Assembly: GCF_000429165.1 (NCBI RefSeq)
Contig: NZ_AUBI01000009.1
Coordinates: 62,001-126,000, forward strand
From: Acetobacter nitrogenifigens DSM 23921 = NBRC 105050
Lineage (GTDB): Bacteria > Pseudomonadota > Alphaproteobacteria > Acetobacterales > Acetobacteraceae
Reading direction: 5' to 3'
DNA length: 64,000 bases
The notes under the pieces were generated by a model. The model did not search any database, was not told the origin of the DNA, and worked only from the letters and a program-made list of their open reading frames with translations. How positions within the stretch are numbered: the first letter of the stretch is position 1; each line of letters starts with the position of its first letter. Made by a program: the position numbers and the translations under genes. Positions 8,783 through 17,619 of this stretch are shown here, piece after piece.

Positions 8783-9235
8783 ATGATTTTCAATTTCGAG
8801 AGCGACTTCGCCGGATCCCTCCGGTGCATTCCAATGGTCGCCCGACAGAAGCTCGATCTCTGCGGCGTGAAGCTGTCATTGCGACAATGGAGCCGCTTTT
8901 CTCGCGAAGACCGTGAGAGCCTGACGACGCTCTCTGCCGAATCCGCAGAGGAGCGGGGGAGCTATCGTGACCTGGTGCTCTCCCTCATCGCAGCCAAAAC
9001 GGACGAACCGCCAAAATTTCTACCCTCCGAATCATTCGAAGGATGGACTGCTCCAGACCGGATGCCCGAGGCAGTCATACGGCAAGCAGGGACTGACGGC
9101 GTCTCTCCACCAACGTCGGCGCAATGGGCGGCGCTGGCGCCGCTTCAGCGTTTCGCTCTGATAAAGCTGGCCAATTCCAAACATGAAAACGAAAACTTCG
9201 TTCCCGCAATGAGGGAGTTTGGCGTTCTGACCTGA
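8783..9235 (+). CDS. Nitrate reductase-associated protein (Nitr_red_assoc family)
   Basis: 150 residues from ATG 8783; the frame is open upstream, but the family begins at the IFNFESDFAGSLRCIPM motif seen here right after the Met. A second conserved piece, LDLCGVKLSLRQWSRFS, and a C-terminal PPTSAQWAALAPLQRFAL also match what I know of this small family, usually found beside assimilatory nitrate reductase or related molybdoenzyme genes. Biochemical function is unknown. Here its partner is a YdeP-type oxidoreductase 82 bp upstream, probably in one operon with the FNT channel, so an accessory role to that enzyme is inferred. Confidence 0.82.
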   Translation: MIFNFESDFAGSLRCIPMVARQKLDLCGVKLSLRQWSRFSREDRESLTTLSAESAEERGSYRDLVLSLIAAKTDEPPKFLPSESFEGWTAPDRMPEAVIRQAGTDGVSPPTSAQWAALAPLQRFALIKLANSKHENENFVPAMREFGVLT

Positions 9236-9568
9236 GCAAAACACCGTAACCGCCTCGCTCTGCGCTTCTCCTGGAGGAGTTAAGGCTGAGCACGAGAACA
9301 TCCTTCCGCCCAAACTTCCGAATATGCCAAATCTCACAAAAGAGTTTCTAAAACCCTTTCAACAATAACGCCCCGATCCCGTGACGCCGACTCTTCGACG
9401 AACTGCCGTCGTAAAAAAGCGTTTCTTGAGTCTCATCCGCGAACAGACCCGGTCGGACAGGCCGTTGATCAGCAACCCGGCGAAGCAGCACGACCCGCTA
9501 CCCAGCGGAATCGTTTCAAAACTGCCGCAACTCGTATGCTCCTCAGCCGACGGCAGTCGGGCTGTATA
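9236..9568. other. Intergenic region between converging genes, 333 bp
   Basis: It lies between the end of the Nitr_red_assoc gene and the end of the minus-strand aspartoacylase-like gene. I see no credible coding frame, no RNA gene and no classic terminator; there is only a short CGACG/CGTCG hairpin around 9400-9415 without a T-run. It presumably holds transcript ends. Confidence 0.5.
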
Positions 9569-10579
9569 CTATGCGACTACCCGCGCCAGTCGTACCGCCG
9601 TATGGCCACGCGCAGCGCGGTGATTCGGCATGATCAACATGCAATCGTCATAAGGCGTACGGATTTCTTCCGGGCCGTCCAGCGCGATCACCGTACCCTG
9701 AAGGGGAATGATCTCACCGCCCCGGAAATTACGCAGAAACGTCAGCGACGTCGTTCTGGCGGTGACGCATTCCGTAACCTCCGCCACACGGGGACGCGTC
9801 CCGGTCGCCTCGGCGGAGCCTATAACGTCGCAGGCGCCGAGAAAACGTGAGACCACCTTGCGGGTCAGGGCAAGAGTCGCTGCGGCCCAATGTTGCCCGG
9901 CCTCAAGCAGACAGGCCCGCGCGCCGGTGGAAGGAGTGACGAAACGCTCATAGTCAATCAGGCGAGGCCCGCCCGCGTGCCCGCTGTCGCTGACAATCAG
10001 GGGCGGCGTCCCGATCTCCCGCGCAAGCGCGCATCCCGCTTCGCTCGGCCCGGACAGCACGAGGGGATCTGACGGCCACAACATTGAGTGCAGGTCGAGC
10101 AGCATATCAATCGTATCGAAAAATCCGATCAGGCTGCGAACGCGGTCACGTTCGCTGGACGCCACTGGCTGATCAAGGGTGCCACGACGCCAGAGGCGAT
10201 TCATGTCCTCATCGACGAAGCGCGATGCGATTGGACGTTCAAAATCGAACCGGGCGAACGCAGCCAGATTAAGGAAGACGAGCGATAGTTTGCCCCGCCG
10301 AGGCGTCACCCCCGCTCGCAGCAGTTCCGCCAGTACGATGGCGCCTGCGTATTCGTTGCCGTGCATCAGCGCGCTGACCGCGACATGCGGCCCCGGCCTT
10401 CCGGAATCGAACTGATGCAGACCGGGAACGCCCGTGTTGCCAGCCACCCAGGGCGACAGATCCGGGGGGGAAATTTCCAGCGTGAATGTGGGCAGGCGCG
10501 GCGGCGTCGGAGGCAGAGTCTCCGACAGGCGCGGCGCGGGCGCGCGAACGGGTAGCGGTTCGCGGCCCGCGGACGTCAT
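9569..10579 (-). CDS. Succinylglutamate desuccinylase/aspartoacylase-family amidohydrolase
   Basis: 336 residues from ATG 10579. The frame is open 20 codons further, but this ATG overlaps the argE stop as ATGA, the signature of translational coupling. The zinc carboxypeptidase-like fold shows MHGNEY (His and Glu zinc ligands) and DLHSM (second His ligand), with FVDEDMNRLW as the conserved arginine-bearing segment. Enzymes of this family remove acyl groups from N-acyl amino acids such as N-succinylglutamate, N-acetylaspartate or N-acetyl-diaminobutyrate. The ArgE-type deacetylase in front suggests both act on N-acylated amino acids. No ast or ectoine genes are in view, so the substrate stays open. 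Confidence 0.85.
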   Translation of the reverse strand: MTSAGREPLPVRAPAPRLSETLPPTPPRLPTFTLEISPPDLSPWVAGNTGVPGLHQFDSGRPGPHVAVSALMHGNEYAGAIVLAELLRAGVTPRRGKLSLVFLNLAAFARFDFERPIASRFVDEDMNRLWRRGTLDQPVASSERDRVRSLIGFFDTIDMLLDLHSMLWPSDPLVLSGPSEAGCALAREIGTPPLIVSDSGHAGGPRLIDYERFVTPSTGARACLLEAGQHWAAATLALTRKVVSRFLGACDVIGSAEATGTRPRVAEVTECVTARTTSLTFLRNFRGGEIIPLQGTVIALDGPEEIRTPYDDCMLIMPNHRAARGHTAVRLARVVA

Positions 10580-11862
10580 GCCGACCCGGTCGACCGCGTG
10601 CAGACGCGCTGCGCCATATCGCGGATGAAAGCGTCGCAACGTTCAAGCTGCGTCCGCGCGATCCATTCGTCCGGACGATGCGCCTGTTCAATGCTGCCCG
10701 GACCGCAGACGATGCTGGTCATTCCGGCCTGCTGATAGATGCCGCCTTCGGTGCCGTAGGAGACGAACTCTTCGGCGTTTGCGCCTGTGGCGAGCTTGAC
10801 CGCCGTGGTCAGAGGATTGTCCGCGGCGAGCGCAAGCGGCGGCAGTTCGTTCAGGACTTCGAAACTCAGGCCGCACTCCGGATCGGCTTCGCGCATCCAT
10901 CGCCCGGTCGTCGCTTCAAGCTCCTTCTCCATCCGCGCCATCATGGCGTGCGAGTCGTCGCCGGGAACGTTGCGCCATTCGAGAAGCGCCTCGGCGCGTT
11001 CGGGGATGATGTTGATCGCCGTTCCGCCCTGCGCAAAACCGATCTGGATGGTGCTGTTGGGCGGCTCAAAGCCTTCGACCTTTCGACCTTCCAACGCGAG
11101 GCGCCGCGCCTCGGCCGCGACCCACGCCATCGCCTCTCCCAATGCGTGCAGCGCATTGACGCCTTCCGCCGGACGAGATGAATGGCCTGGCTTGCCGCGC
11201 GCGACGAGGCGGGCCGCGAGACGCCCCTTGTGCGCAATGACCGGCGTCATCAGGGTCGGCTCACCGACGACGCAGACCGACGGGAGAAGGTTGTTTTCAA
11301 GCGCGTCCTGCATTGCGACGCGAGCGCCGTCGCAACTGATTTCCTCATCGAATGTGAAGAGCAGATGCACCGGGCGTTCAAGCTTTATGCGCACAAGATC
11401 AGGCACCGCAGCGAGCATGCACGCGACGTAACCTTTCATATCGGCGGCGCCTCGACCAATCAGTTTGCCGCCCTGTTCGCGCAGCACAAACGGGTCCCCC
11501 GTCCATTCCTGACCCGTGACCGGAACGGTGTCCACATGCCCGGCGAACGCCAGTCCTCCGGCCTCTCTCGGCCCTATAATGGCGTGCAGGTTGGCTTTCT
11601 CGCCCGACGGATCGTGACTCAGCGACCAGCTGACGCCATGGGCGTCCATCCAGCCGGAAATCCAGTCGATCAGCGGCAGATCCGACCGGTCGCTGGTCGT
11701 GTCGTAAGACACAATATGAGCCAGCATCGCCACGCTGTCCGTGGAGCCCGGCGCAGGCGCCGCGGTTGCAGTACGTCCGTGCGATTGCGCTACGCCGGAT
11801 TGGACGGAAAGGCTCGTCGCGTCGCCATGCGACGGGCTGTCGGGGTGCGCAATATCTGTCAT
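10576..11862 (-). CDS. argE: Acetylornithine deacetylase (M20 family)
   Basis: 428 residues of an M20 metallopeptidase-fold deacylase. Metal and catalytic landmarks are FAGHVDTVP (His109, Asp111), GRGAADMKG (Asp141), TFDEEISCDGA (Glu173/Glu174) and the C-terminal AHRPDEW (His). The lid domain between ~190 and 310 contains GKPGHSSRPAEGVNA. ArgE frees ornithine from N-acetylornithine. Acetic acid bacteria often use ArgJ instead, so this copy may serve salvage of N-acyl amino acids with the coupled downstream aspartoacylase homologue. The N-terminus (~40 residues, Ala/Ser-rich) is longer than in E. coli; a later start cannot be excluded. It is divergent from the glycosyltransferase genes over 222 bp. 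Confidence 0.88.
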   Translation of the reverse strand: MTDIAHPDSPSHGDATSLSVQSGVAQSHGRTATAAPAPGSTDSVAMLAHIVSYDTTSDRSDLPLIDWISGWMDAHGVSWSLSHDPSGEKANLHAIIGPREAGGLAFAGHVDTVPVTGQEWTGDPFVLREQGGKLIGRGAADMKGYVACMLAAVPDLVRIKLERPVHLLFTFDEEISCDGARVAMQDALENNLLPSVCVVGEPTLMTPVIAHKGRLAARLVARGKPGHSSRPAEGVNALHALGEAMAWVAAEARRLALEGRKVEGFEPPNSTIQIGFAQGGTAINIIPERAEALLEWRNVPGDDSHAMMARMEKELEATTGRWMREADPECGLSFEVLNELPPLALAADNPLTTAVKLATGANAEEFVSYGTEGGIYQQAGMTSIVCGPGSIEQAHRPDEWIARTQLERCDAFIRDMAQRVCTRSTGSA

Positions 11863-12084
11863 GCCGCCGAGTATTGACCCTCAGGCGCGGTCCTCGCAAT
11901 CCCGCGAAAGCAATCTGAGCGAAACTTTGCACGTTATTGCGACGTCCCCACTCCCCGACTTACCCGTCACTCCGACATTTCGGACCACGTTTCGACCTCA
12001 CACGCTCTTTCCCGCGCAGTCGGGTCGGGGTTAGGATCGGGCCGTGCCCTTTTTTTATGACAAATCTTTATTCCGGGACTGAAG

Positions 12085-13317
12085 GTGAGCAAGGCGTTTC
12101 ATCCGTTGCACAGCGTCTGGCGCCGCCTCCCGGTCGAGCAGAGGCGCCGCGGCTTCGCCGCCCTGACCGCCGCGCTGGCCCCCAAGGTCACGTTACCGCC
12201 GCCAATATCGAACGGCGCCATGATCGTCGGCGGCGAACTCAACCGGGACTCCGGGCTGGGCGAAGGCGCGCGCATCATGCTGCGGGCTCTGGAAGCGTTC
12301 AGTGTGCCGGTCACGCCGTTGCGCGCCGGGCTCTTGGAGGGAACGGATCGCGCCCACTCCCGGGGCGGTCATTCAGGTCAAGCCCCGCGACCAGCCCTGA
12401 TCCTGCATGTGAACTCGCCGCATCTGCCCGCCGTTCTGCTCCGCCTCGGGCGACGCTTCCTGCGCGGGCGGCGCATAGTCGGTTACTGGGCCTGGGAGTT
12501 GCCGACCCTACCCCCGCTCTGGAGCGCCGGGGCCGGTTGCGTGCATGAAGTGTGGGCGCCTTCGGCGTTCAGCGCGAGAGCCATCGAACCACTGGCGCCG
12601 GGACGCGTGCGGGTCGTGCCCCATGCGCTGGCCGCGGCTCCCATCCTTCCAGCCTACCTCGACCGCGCCGCGTTCGGCCTGCCGGAAGACGCCGTCGTCG
12701 TGCTCGTTTCGTTCAGTCTCGCCTCCAGCTTCGAGCGAAAAAACCCGCTGGCGGCAATCCGGGCGTTTCGCGCAGCTTTCGGAGACCGCCGCGACAGGAT
12801 TCTGGTGCTCAAGATTTCGCACGCCGAGCATTACGCCACCGATATGCGTATGCTGCGCGAGGCTACCGGCGGCGCGCAGAACATCCGCTTCGAGGAACGC
12901 CTGCTTCCGATCGCGGATTCCTACGCCCTGACACGTTGCGTCGATATCGTTCTCTCCTTGCACCGCAGCGAGGGTTTCGGCCTCGTCCCCGCAGAGGCCA
13001 TGCTACTCGGACGCACCGTCATCGCTACGGACTGGTCCGCCACCGCTGAATTCATCGACACGGATTGCGGCCTGCCCGTCGCCTTCAGACTGGTTCCCGC
13101 GCGCGATCCGCGCGGCGTGTTCGAGGCGCCAGGGGCGCAATGGGCCGAAGCTGACCTCCATTCGGCCGTCAGCGCGTTACGGCGCGCTGCTGACGACGCG
13201 GCGCTGCGAACGCGGCTGGGAATGAACGCCGAGATCGCGGCGCGCGAACGCTTTTCTGGCGCAGCGCTCCTCGACGTGACGCGTCGCCTCGCCGCGCCGC
13301 CGGGTCATGCGCCGTGA
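12085..13317 (+). CDS. Glycosyltransferase family 4 protein
   Basis: 410 residues beginning at GTG. The GT-B fold is indicated by LNRDSGLGEGARIML near the N-terminus (glycine-rich loop) and the C-terminal donor-binding motif LHRSEGFGLVPAEAMLLG (E-x7-E) with TDWSATAEF. No transmembrane segment or signal is visible, so it should act at the cytoplasmic face on sugar-nucleotide donors. The next glycosyltransferase overlaps it by four bases (GTGA). With the RgpF-like and HAD genes at 15.7-18.6 kb it probably builds an exopolysaccharide or O-antigen chain; donor and acceptor cannot be read off. Confidence 0.9.
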   Translation: MSKAFHPLHSVWRRLPVEQRRRGFAALTAALAPKVTLPPPISNGAMIVGGELNRDSGLGEGARIMLRALEAFSVPVTPLRAGLLEGTDRAHSRGGHSGQAPRPALILHVNSPHLPAVLLRLGRRFLRGRRIVGYWAWELPTLPPLWSAGAGCVHEVWAPSAFSARAIEPLAPGRVRVVPHALAAAPILPAYLDRAAFGLPEDAVVVLVSFSLASSFERKNPLAAIRAFRAAFGDRRDRILVLKISHAEHYATDMRMLREATGGAQNIRFEERLLPIADSYALTRCVDIVLSLHRSEGFGLVPAEAMLLGRTVIATDWSATAEFIDTDCGLPVAFRLVPARDPRGVFEAPGAQWAEADLHSAVSALRRAADDAALRTRLGMNAEIAARERFSGAALLDVTRRLAAPPGHAP

Positions 13318-14504
13318 GCCGCGTGCTCATCTGGCAATGGGGTCGACGAGGCGGCGGCCCTCGTTTCGCACTCGACCTCGCCCGGTCTATCCATAGATTG
13401 CCGAAGCAGGAAATTCTTTTTTCTCCCTCGCGCCGCGCAGAGATTCTATCTGCGCCGGTCGCGCGGACGTTGCCTCTCTGTCCCGTCGACACGTATGACA
13501 ACGTCTGGGGGCTGGCCAAACGGCTTCTAACTGCTCCTGCCATGGTCCTGGGACTGCGGCGTCGGCTATCCTCATGGCGGCCGGATTTCGCGATCTGCGC
13601 GATGGTCGGGCCGCTGGATCTGCTGATGGCTCTGATCCTGCAGAGCCTGAGCGTGCCATTCGCCGTCATCGTGCATGACGCGGTGACGCATCCGGGAGAC
13701 GGATTTCCACTACAGATGACATTGCAACGCGCGCTCCTGCGCCGGGCGGACGTCATCGTCGCACTGACCAGGCACGTCGCCGCGCAACTGCGGGAGCAGC
13801 CGACGACAAGAATGAAGGACACCATCGTCGCGTCGCACCCCCCGTTCAACTATGACGTGACTCCTCCGAACTCCGCCCGCCCCCGCGAACCTGGACCTTT
13901 GCGGCTACTGATGTTTGGGCGGCTGCTCCCATACAAGGGGTTCGGGATGCTGGCCGAGGCGCTGGCCGGTTTTCCATCCGAACTTTCATTTGAATGTCGC
14001 ATCGTCGGCAAAGGGCCGGACTCTGAACCGTTGCGGGCGCTCTCCGCCATGCCGCAGGTTACGGTTGAAAACCGTTGGGTTCCAGAAGAAGAAATCGGAT
14101 TGCTGGTCGAATGGGCCGACGTGATTGTCCTGCCTTACACCGAGGCCAGCCAGAGCGGCGTCGGCGCAATCGGCCTCGCCGCCGGGCGATGGATCGTCGC
14201 AACGAGTGTGGGCGGCCTGACGGAGCAGTTTCGGAACCAGCCGCAGGCCACGCTCTGCGACCCAGACGCGGCTTCGCTCCGCGAAGCGCTGATCCAGGTG
14301 ATCGAGGCTCAGCCAATGCCTGTGGTTCCGCCCGCCGCAGAAAACGACACCGCGTGGCGCGCTATGGCGGAACAGCTTCTGGTCGATCTGGCGGCCTGCG
14401 GCCTGCCTGTATCCGGGTCAATAGTTTCCGCCATTGCCGCTTCAGACGCGCCTCATCGTGATATTACAACGCAAAACCAGGAGAAGATTGGCATCAATAT
14501 ATAA
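13314..14504 (+). CDS. Glycosyltransferase family 4 protein
   Basis: 396 residues, starting at a GTG that overlaps the stop of the preceding glycosyltransferase (GTGA), so the two are translationally coupled. The N-terminus has WGRRGGGPRFALDLA, and the middle has LLMFGRLLPYKGFGMLAEAL, the usual start of the GT4 donor domain. VLPYTEASQSGVGAIGLAAG occupies the E-x7-E region, though the second acidic residue is replaced in the visible alignment by eye. The C-terminus is polar and degenerate past about residue 370. It is probably the second transferase in the same surface polysaccharide pathway. Confidence 0.88.
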   Translation: MSRVLIWQWGRRGGGPRFALDLARSIHRLPKQEILFSPSRRAEILSAPVARTLPLCPVDTYDNVWGLAKRLLTAPAMVLGLRRRLSSWRPDFAICAMVGPLDLLMALILQSLSVPFAVIVHDAVTHPGDGFPLQMTLQRALLRRADVIVALTRHVAAQLREQPTTRMKDTIVASHPPFNYDVTPPNSARPREPGPLRLLMFGRLLPYKGFGMLAEALAGFPSELSFECRIVGKGPDSEPLRALSAMPQVTVENRWVPEEEIGLLVEWADVIVLPYTEASQSGVGAIGLAAGRWIVATSVGGLTEQFRNQPQATLCDPDAASLREALIQVIEAQPMPVVPPAAENDTAWRAMAEQLLVDLAACGLPVSGSIVSAIAASDAPHRDITTQNQEKIGINI

Positions 14505-14728
14505 AAAGGGGGAAACATTCCGTGTTTCGCCCTCTCTCGTGTGTGCCGTGCAATTTTTTTATGGGCTCACCTTGGCGGACGCCCCGCCACGTCTCGTTAT
14601 CGTCATCTCCTTCCTCAGCGTAGCGCGTTGACGCCCCGCCATCTGAAGGCGACCATGGGCTCGGCAAGCGCAACACTAACGATACGGCGTGGTCTGACCA
14701 GAAACTTTGTATTGGATGGAGGACGTAG

Positions 14729-15595
14729 ATGCTCGATGCTTTGCGTTGCTACCTGACAGCGCGCATTCTTCTGAATGGTCTTGCGGCCCTCTGCATGCTG
14801 ATCGGGTCATGGTGGAGCGACGCCGCTGATGCTCATATGGTCGCCACACCTGTCTCATGGACTTTCGAAAACGTCCGTTTCAGGAGCTTGCTGGTCTATG
14901 ACGACGCGATCGCCGCCAGGAGGCCGGGCCTGCTCATGGTCCCGGCGTGGTTTGGCGTCAACGACACAGCGATCCGCAAGGCGGAAGATATCGCAGGTCA
15001 GCGATACGTCATTCTTCTAACCGACATGTATGGGGAGACCATTCGTCCTCGCAACTCTGACGAGGCGCATGCTGCGACGAAGCCGCTCCTGTCAGACCGT
15101 CGGCTGATGCGGCGACGTATCAACTTCGCACTAGCGCGACTACGCGGTTACGCGGACAGCGCGCCAATCGATCCGACCCGGATGGCCGCGATCGGCTTCT
15201 GCTTTGGCGGCGCCGCCGTTCTGGATCTCGCCCGAAGCGGCGCAGATATATCATCCGCCATATCTTTCCATGGCAACCTGACGACAGACGATCCGGATCT
15301 AGCGAAACAAATCCGCGCACGCGTGCTCGTGATGAACGGCGCGGACGATGCGACAACGTCGCCAGATTTCTCGAACTTCATGCAGGAGATGCGCCAGAGC
15401 CCGGCGCCGTGGGAATTCACGGTTATCGGCCACGCAGTCCACTGCTTTACCGAAACGGAGGCCACCGCCTCCTCCGGTCTATGCCGTTACGACGCGCACG
15501 CTGCGGCCCAGTCCTATTCGCTTATGAGCCAGTGGCTGAAAGACGGTTTCTCCAACACGAACCAGAGCGTCATCCGATCAGACGGAATCGACTGA
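14729..15595 (+). CDS. Dienelactone hydrolase-family protein, probably exported
   Basis: 288 residues of alpha/beta hydrolase fold. The DLH catalytic triad is visible: nucleophile Cys158 in GFCFGG, an Asp at 206/207 in MNGADDATT, and His238 in GHAVHCF. The first ~35 residues form a hydrophobic stretch ending WWSDAADAH, consistent with a cleavable signal peptide, so I infer a periplasmic location. The family hydrolyses dienelactones, but most homologues outside chlorocatechol clusters have unknown esters as substrates. It stands alone between the glycosyltransferase pair and the convergent HAD gene. Confidence 0.86.
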   Translation: MLDALRCYLTARILLNGLAALCMLIGSWWSDAADAHMVATPVSWTFENVRFRSLLVYDDAIAARRPGLLMVPAWFGVNDTAIRKAEDIAGQRYVILLTDMYGETIRPRNSDEAHAATKPLLSDRRLMRRRINFALARLRGYADSAPIDPTRMAAIGFCFGGAAVLDLARSGADISSAISFHGNLTTDDPDLAKQIRARVLVMNGADDATTSPDFSNFMQEMRQSPAPWEFTVIGHAVHCFTETEATASSGLCRYDAHAAAQSYSLMSQWLKDGFSNTNQSVIRSDGID

Positions 15596-15625
15596 TCGGA
15601 CAAAGAGGTTCGCCAAAACAACAAA

Positions 15626-15669
15626 CCGGAGCCTTATCCCTGAACCCGTGTGAACGGATAAGGCTCCGG
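15626..15669 (-). terminator. Hairpin terminator downstream of the HAD-domain gene
   Basis: A 14-bp perfect stem (15626-15639 with 15656-15669; arm CCGGAGCCTTATCC) encloses a 16-base loop. Read on the minus strand, the stem is followed by TTTGTTGTTTT, so it can act as a Rho-independent terminator for the minus-strand gene ending at 15688. On the plus strand the stem has no T-run, though it could still protect the hydrolase mRNA 3' end. Confidence 0.8.
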
Positions 15670-15687
15670 GAGCGCCGCAGTTCGGGA

Positions 15688-17619
15688 TCAAACGTCCGTC
15701 ATGTGCTTGAAAATATGTATTTCCCCGCGCCCACAGAACTGGTCGTCAACCGCGAGGGCCTCCGCCAGTTCCGGCGCGATTACAAGGCGTCCCGACGCCA
15801 GCGCGCCAAGCATGGTCGTCGCGGCGCGCTCTCCCTGCGCCAGCGCCCCGAATACGTCCGCTCCGTAAGCCTCGACAACGTCCCGACAGTAATCGAGAGC
15901 GCCTGAAAAAATTTCTTCCAAAACAGAAAAGTTTTTCTGAGACACTCCGCCGGCGCCAAAAACCGGTCGCGGCGGGACGGAATCGTCATAACCCATTGTC
16001 TGGCCGTGCGGCGCCGTCAAAAACGCTTCGATCATCAGGCCGCACACGCGCTGGAACCTGTCCCCGGCCGCCCCTTCAGCGAGCAGGCCGAATGCTAGGC
16101 CTCCCGTTTCCTCGACGCTGGCGGCCAATTGCCCGGTCGCCATGTACAACCCTGCGAAACGCGCGCCGGTCGTCTCTTGCACGCGTCGTTGAATAGTGGC
16201 GCTGTATCCGACGTCGACCATTCCGTACAACGCAGAACCATTCGTACGAATACCTAACGACTCGCAATATACATGCAGTCGAGCGGCATTTTTCTGCGTC
16301 TGCGCGAGAATGTCGTTACGCAGCAAAGTGATGATCGAACGCGCCTTGTCGAATTCGTCTGGCGTCACGATCCGCATGGCGCGCAGAGGACTATCGGGAG
16401 CGACCGTATACCCCAGACGAGCGTCGAGCATCCCGGCCATCGTGCCGCGAAACCCTCCGCCAATCCTCACAAGACTGAGCGGATCGCCGCTGCGACTCAG
16501 GGATGCGCTGTTGGCGACCCGCCGCGAACAGCAAAAATAAACGCCCTCCGGCAGGTCGGGAAGCCAGCGCGCACGCACTTCTTCGTAGAGTTTCAGCAGG
16601 AAATACCCTTCGCGTGCGACAAAGAATATTTTCTCGACGTGCGCGGTCGCCGGGTGCTGCGCCAGCTTGCCCATGAAGCACAACAGCAGCGGGCCAAACA
16701 GCGCCCTTCCCACTTCAAAAGCCGACGACAACGTCAAAGCGCGTGCGACCCCGCCACGTTGAGCGGATGGGAAAGGAGAACCGAAAGTTGCAGCCACGAA
16801 GGGGCCAAGCAGAATCTCCGCCGCCAACGCTTCGTCCGACCGATCGATCCTTACGCCCTCATCGCTCACATATTCCTTACGCGCTGCAGCGAAAATATCC
16901 GCTTCCACCGGGTTTGCGCGCAGCAAGGAAAGCGCCGACGGGACATGAATGGTCTGCACGCCGCGTTGCGCTGCGTTGAGCAGATCGGACCGTTCGTTGT
17001 CTCCAACATGCAGCAGTCCGTCGGCGCCTTCAGCGGAAACGACAAGGTCCCACATGTCGCCTCTGTCCTTGCGTGCGAGACGTTCGGAAGACAGATAGAT
17101 TTCATCGACCAGAGCAAGAACGCCCGCCCGGGCGAGGATCGGGTCCAGCTCCGCCCGGCGCAGATAGGTGTCGCTGACCAGAATCACGCGGCGTCCCCGC
17201 TGGCGGGCATGACGCAAAACTTCGAGCATGTCGGGGCGAGGCTGCAACTGGCGGGCGTCGAGCTCCACTTCCTTGCCGCGAGCGAAAGCCAGACACTCGG
17301 CGCTCCAGCCGGTCGCTTCCTCCAGCCTGGCGTAGATCTCGTCAAGCCCGACGTCGTCGGTCCAGTCCAGCGCAGCGCGCGCCGCGTCCTCGGCGCTTTT
17401 ACGGTGATCGAAGAAATTGCGAATTTCCGGATACGCCCGCTCAACCAGCCAGCCAGCGTACCGTTGCGCCGCGTCGGGGGTCAGCGCGATCCGCTGAAGC
17501 AACGTGTCGAAGATATCGAACGAGACAACGCGCGCCTCTTCGACCGCTATTTTCAACCGGGCCGATGAAAATGCTTCATAGTGATCGAAATTGCGCCGCC
17601 CCCAGCCGACGCGAATCAA
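15688..17619 (-). CDS. HAD-family hydrolase-like protein of a polysaccharide locus
   Basis: 643 residues. The N-terminal HAD domain (~30-240) carries SFDIFDTLL (Asp35, Asp38), VILVSDTYLRR and HVGDNERSDL, i.e. HAD motifs I, II and IV. The remaining ~400 residues have FFVAREGYFLLKLYEE and YGMVDVGYSATIQRR, seen in large HAD proteins encoded with glycan synthesis genes. The only possible start is TTG 17619, overlapping the RgpF-like stop as TTGA. The frame stays open for about 14 codons upstream and encodes FRCDEYDAQAG, which reads like native protein, so this gene and the RgpF-like one may be a single protein split by a frameshift. Role in glycan assembly is inferred from context. Confidence 0.78.
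   Translation of the reverse strand: MIRVGWGRRNFDHYEAFSSARLKIAVEEARVVSFDIFDTLLQRIALTPDAAQRYAGWLVERAYPEIRNFFDHRKSAEDAARAALDWTDDVGLDEIYARLEEATGWSAECLAFARGKEVELDARQLQPRPDMLEVLRHARQRGRRVILVSDTYLRRAELDPILARAGVLALVDEIYLSSERLARKDRGDMWDLVVSAEGADGLLHVGDNERSDLLNAAQRGVQTIHVPSALSLLRANPVEADIFAAARKEYVSDEGVRIDRSDEALAAEILLGPFVAATFGSPFPSAQRGGVARALTLSSAFEVGRALFGPLLLCFMGKLAQHPATAHVEKIFFVAREGYFLLKLYEEVRARWLPDLPEGVYFCCSRRVANSASLSRSGDPLSLVRIGGGFRGTMAGMLDARLGYTVAPDSPLRAMRIVTPDEFDKARSIITLLRNDILAQTQKNAARLHVYCESLGIRTNGSALYGMVDVGYSATIQRRVQETTGARFAGLYMATGQLAASVEETGGLAFGLLAEGAAGDRFQRVCGLMIEAFLTAPHGQTMGYDDSVPPRPVFGAGGVSQKNFSVLEEIFSGALDYCRDVVEAYGADVFGALAQGERAATTMLGALASGRLVIAPELAEALAVDDQFCGRGEIHIFKHMTDV

Noticed and set aside
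6970-8829. Long open frame (619 codons) opposite the YdeP-type gene
   Set aside because: Arg/His/Asp-rich antisense translation of a well-supported gene; no motifs.
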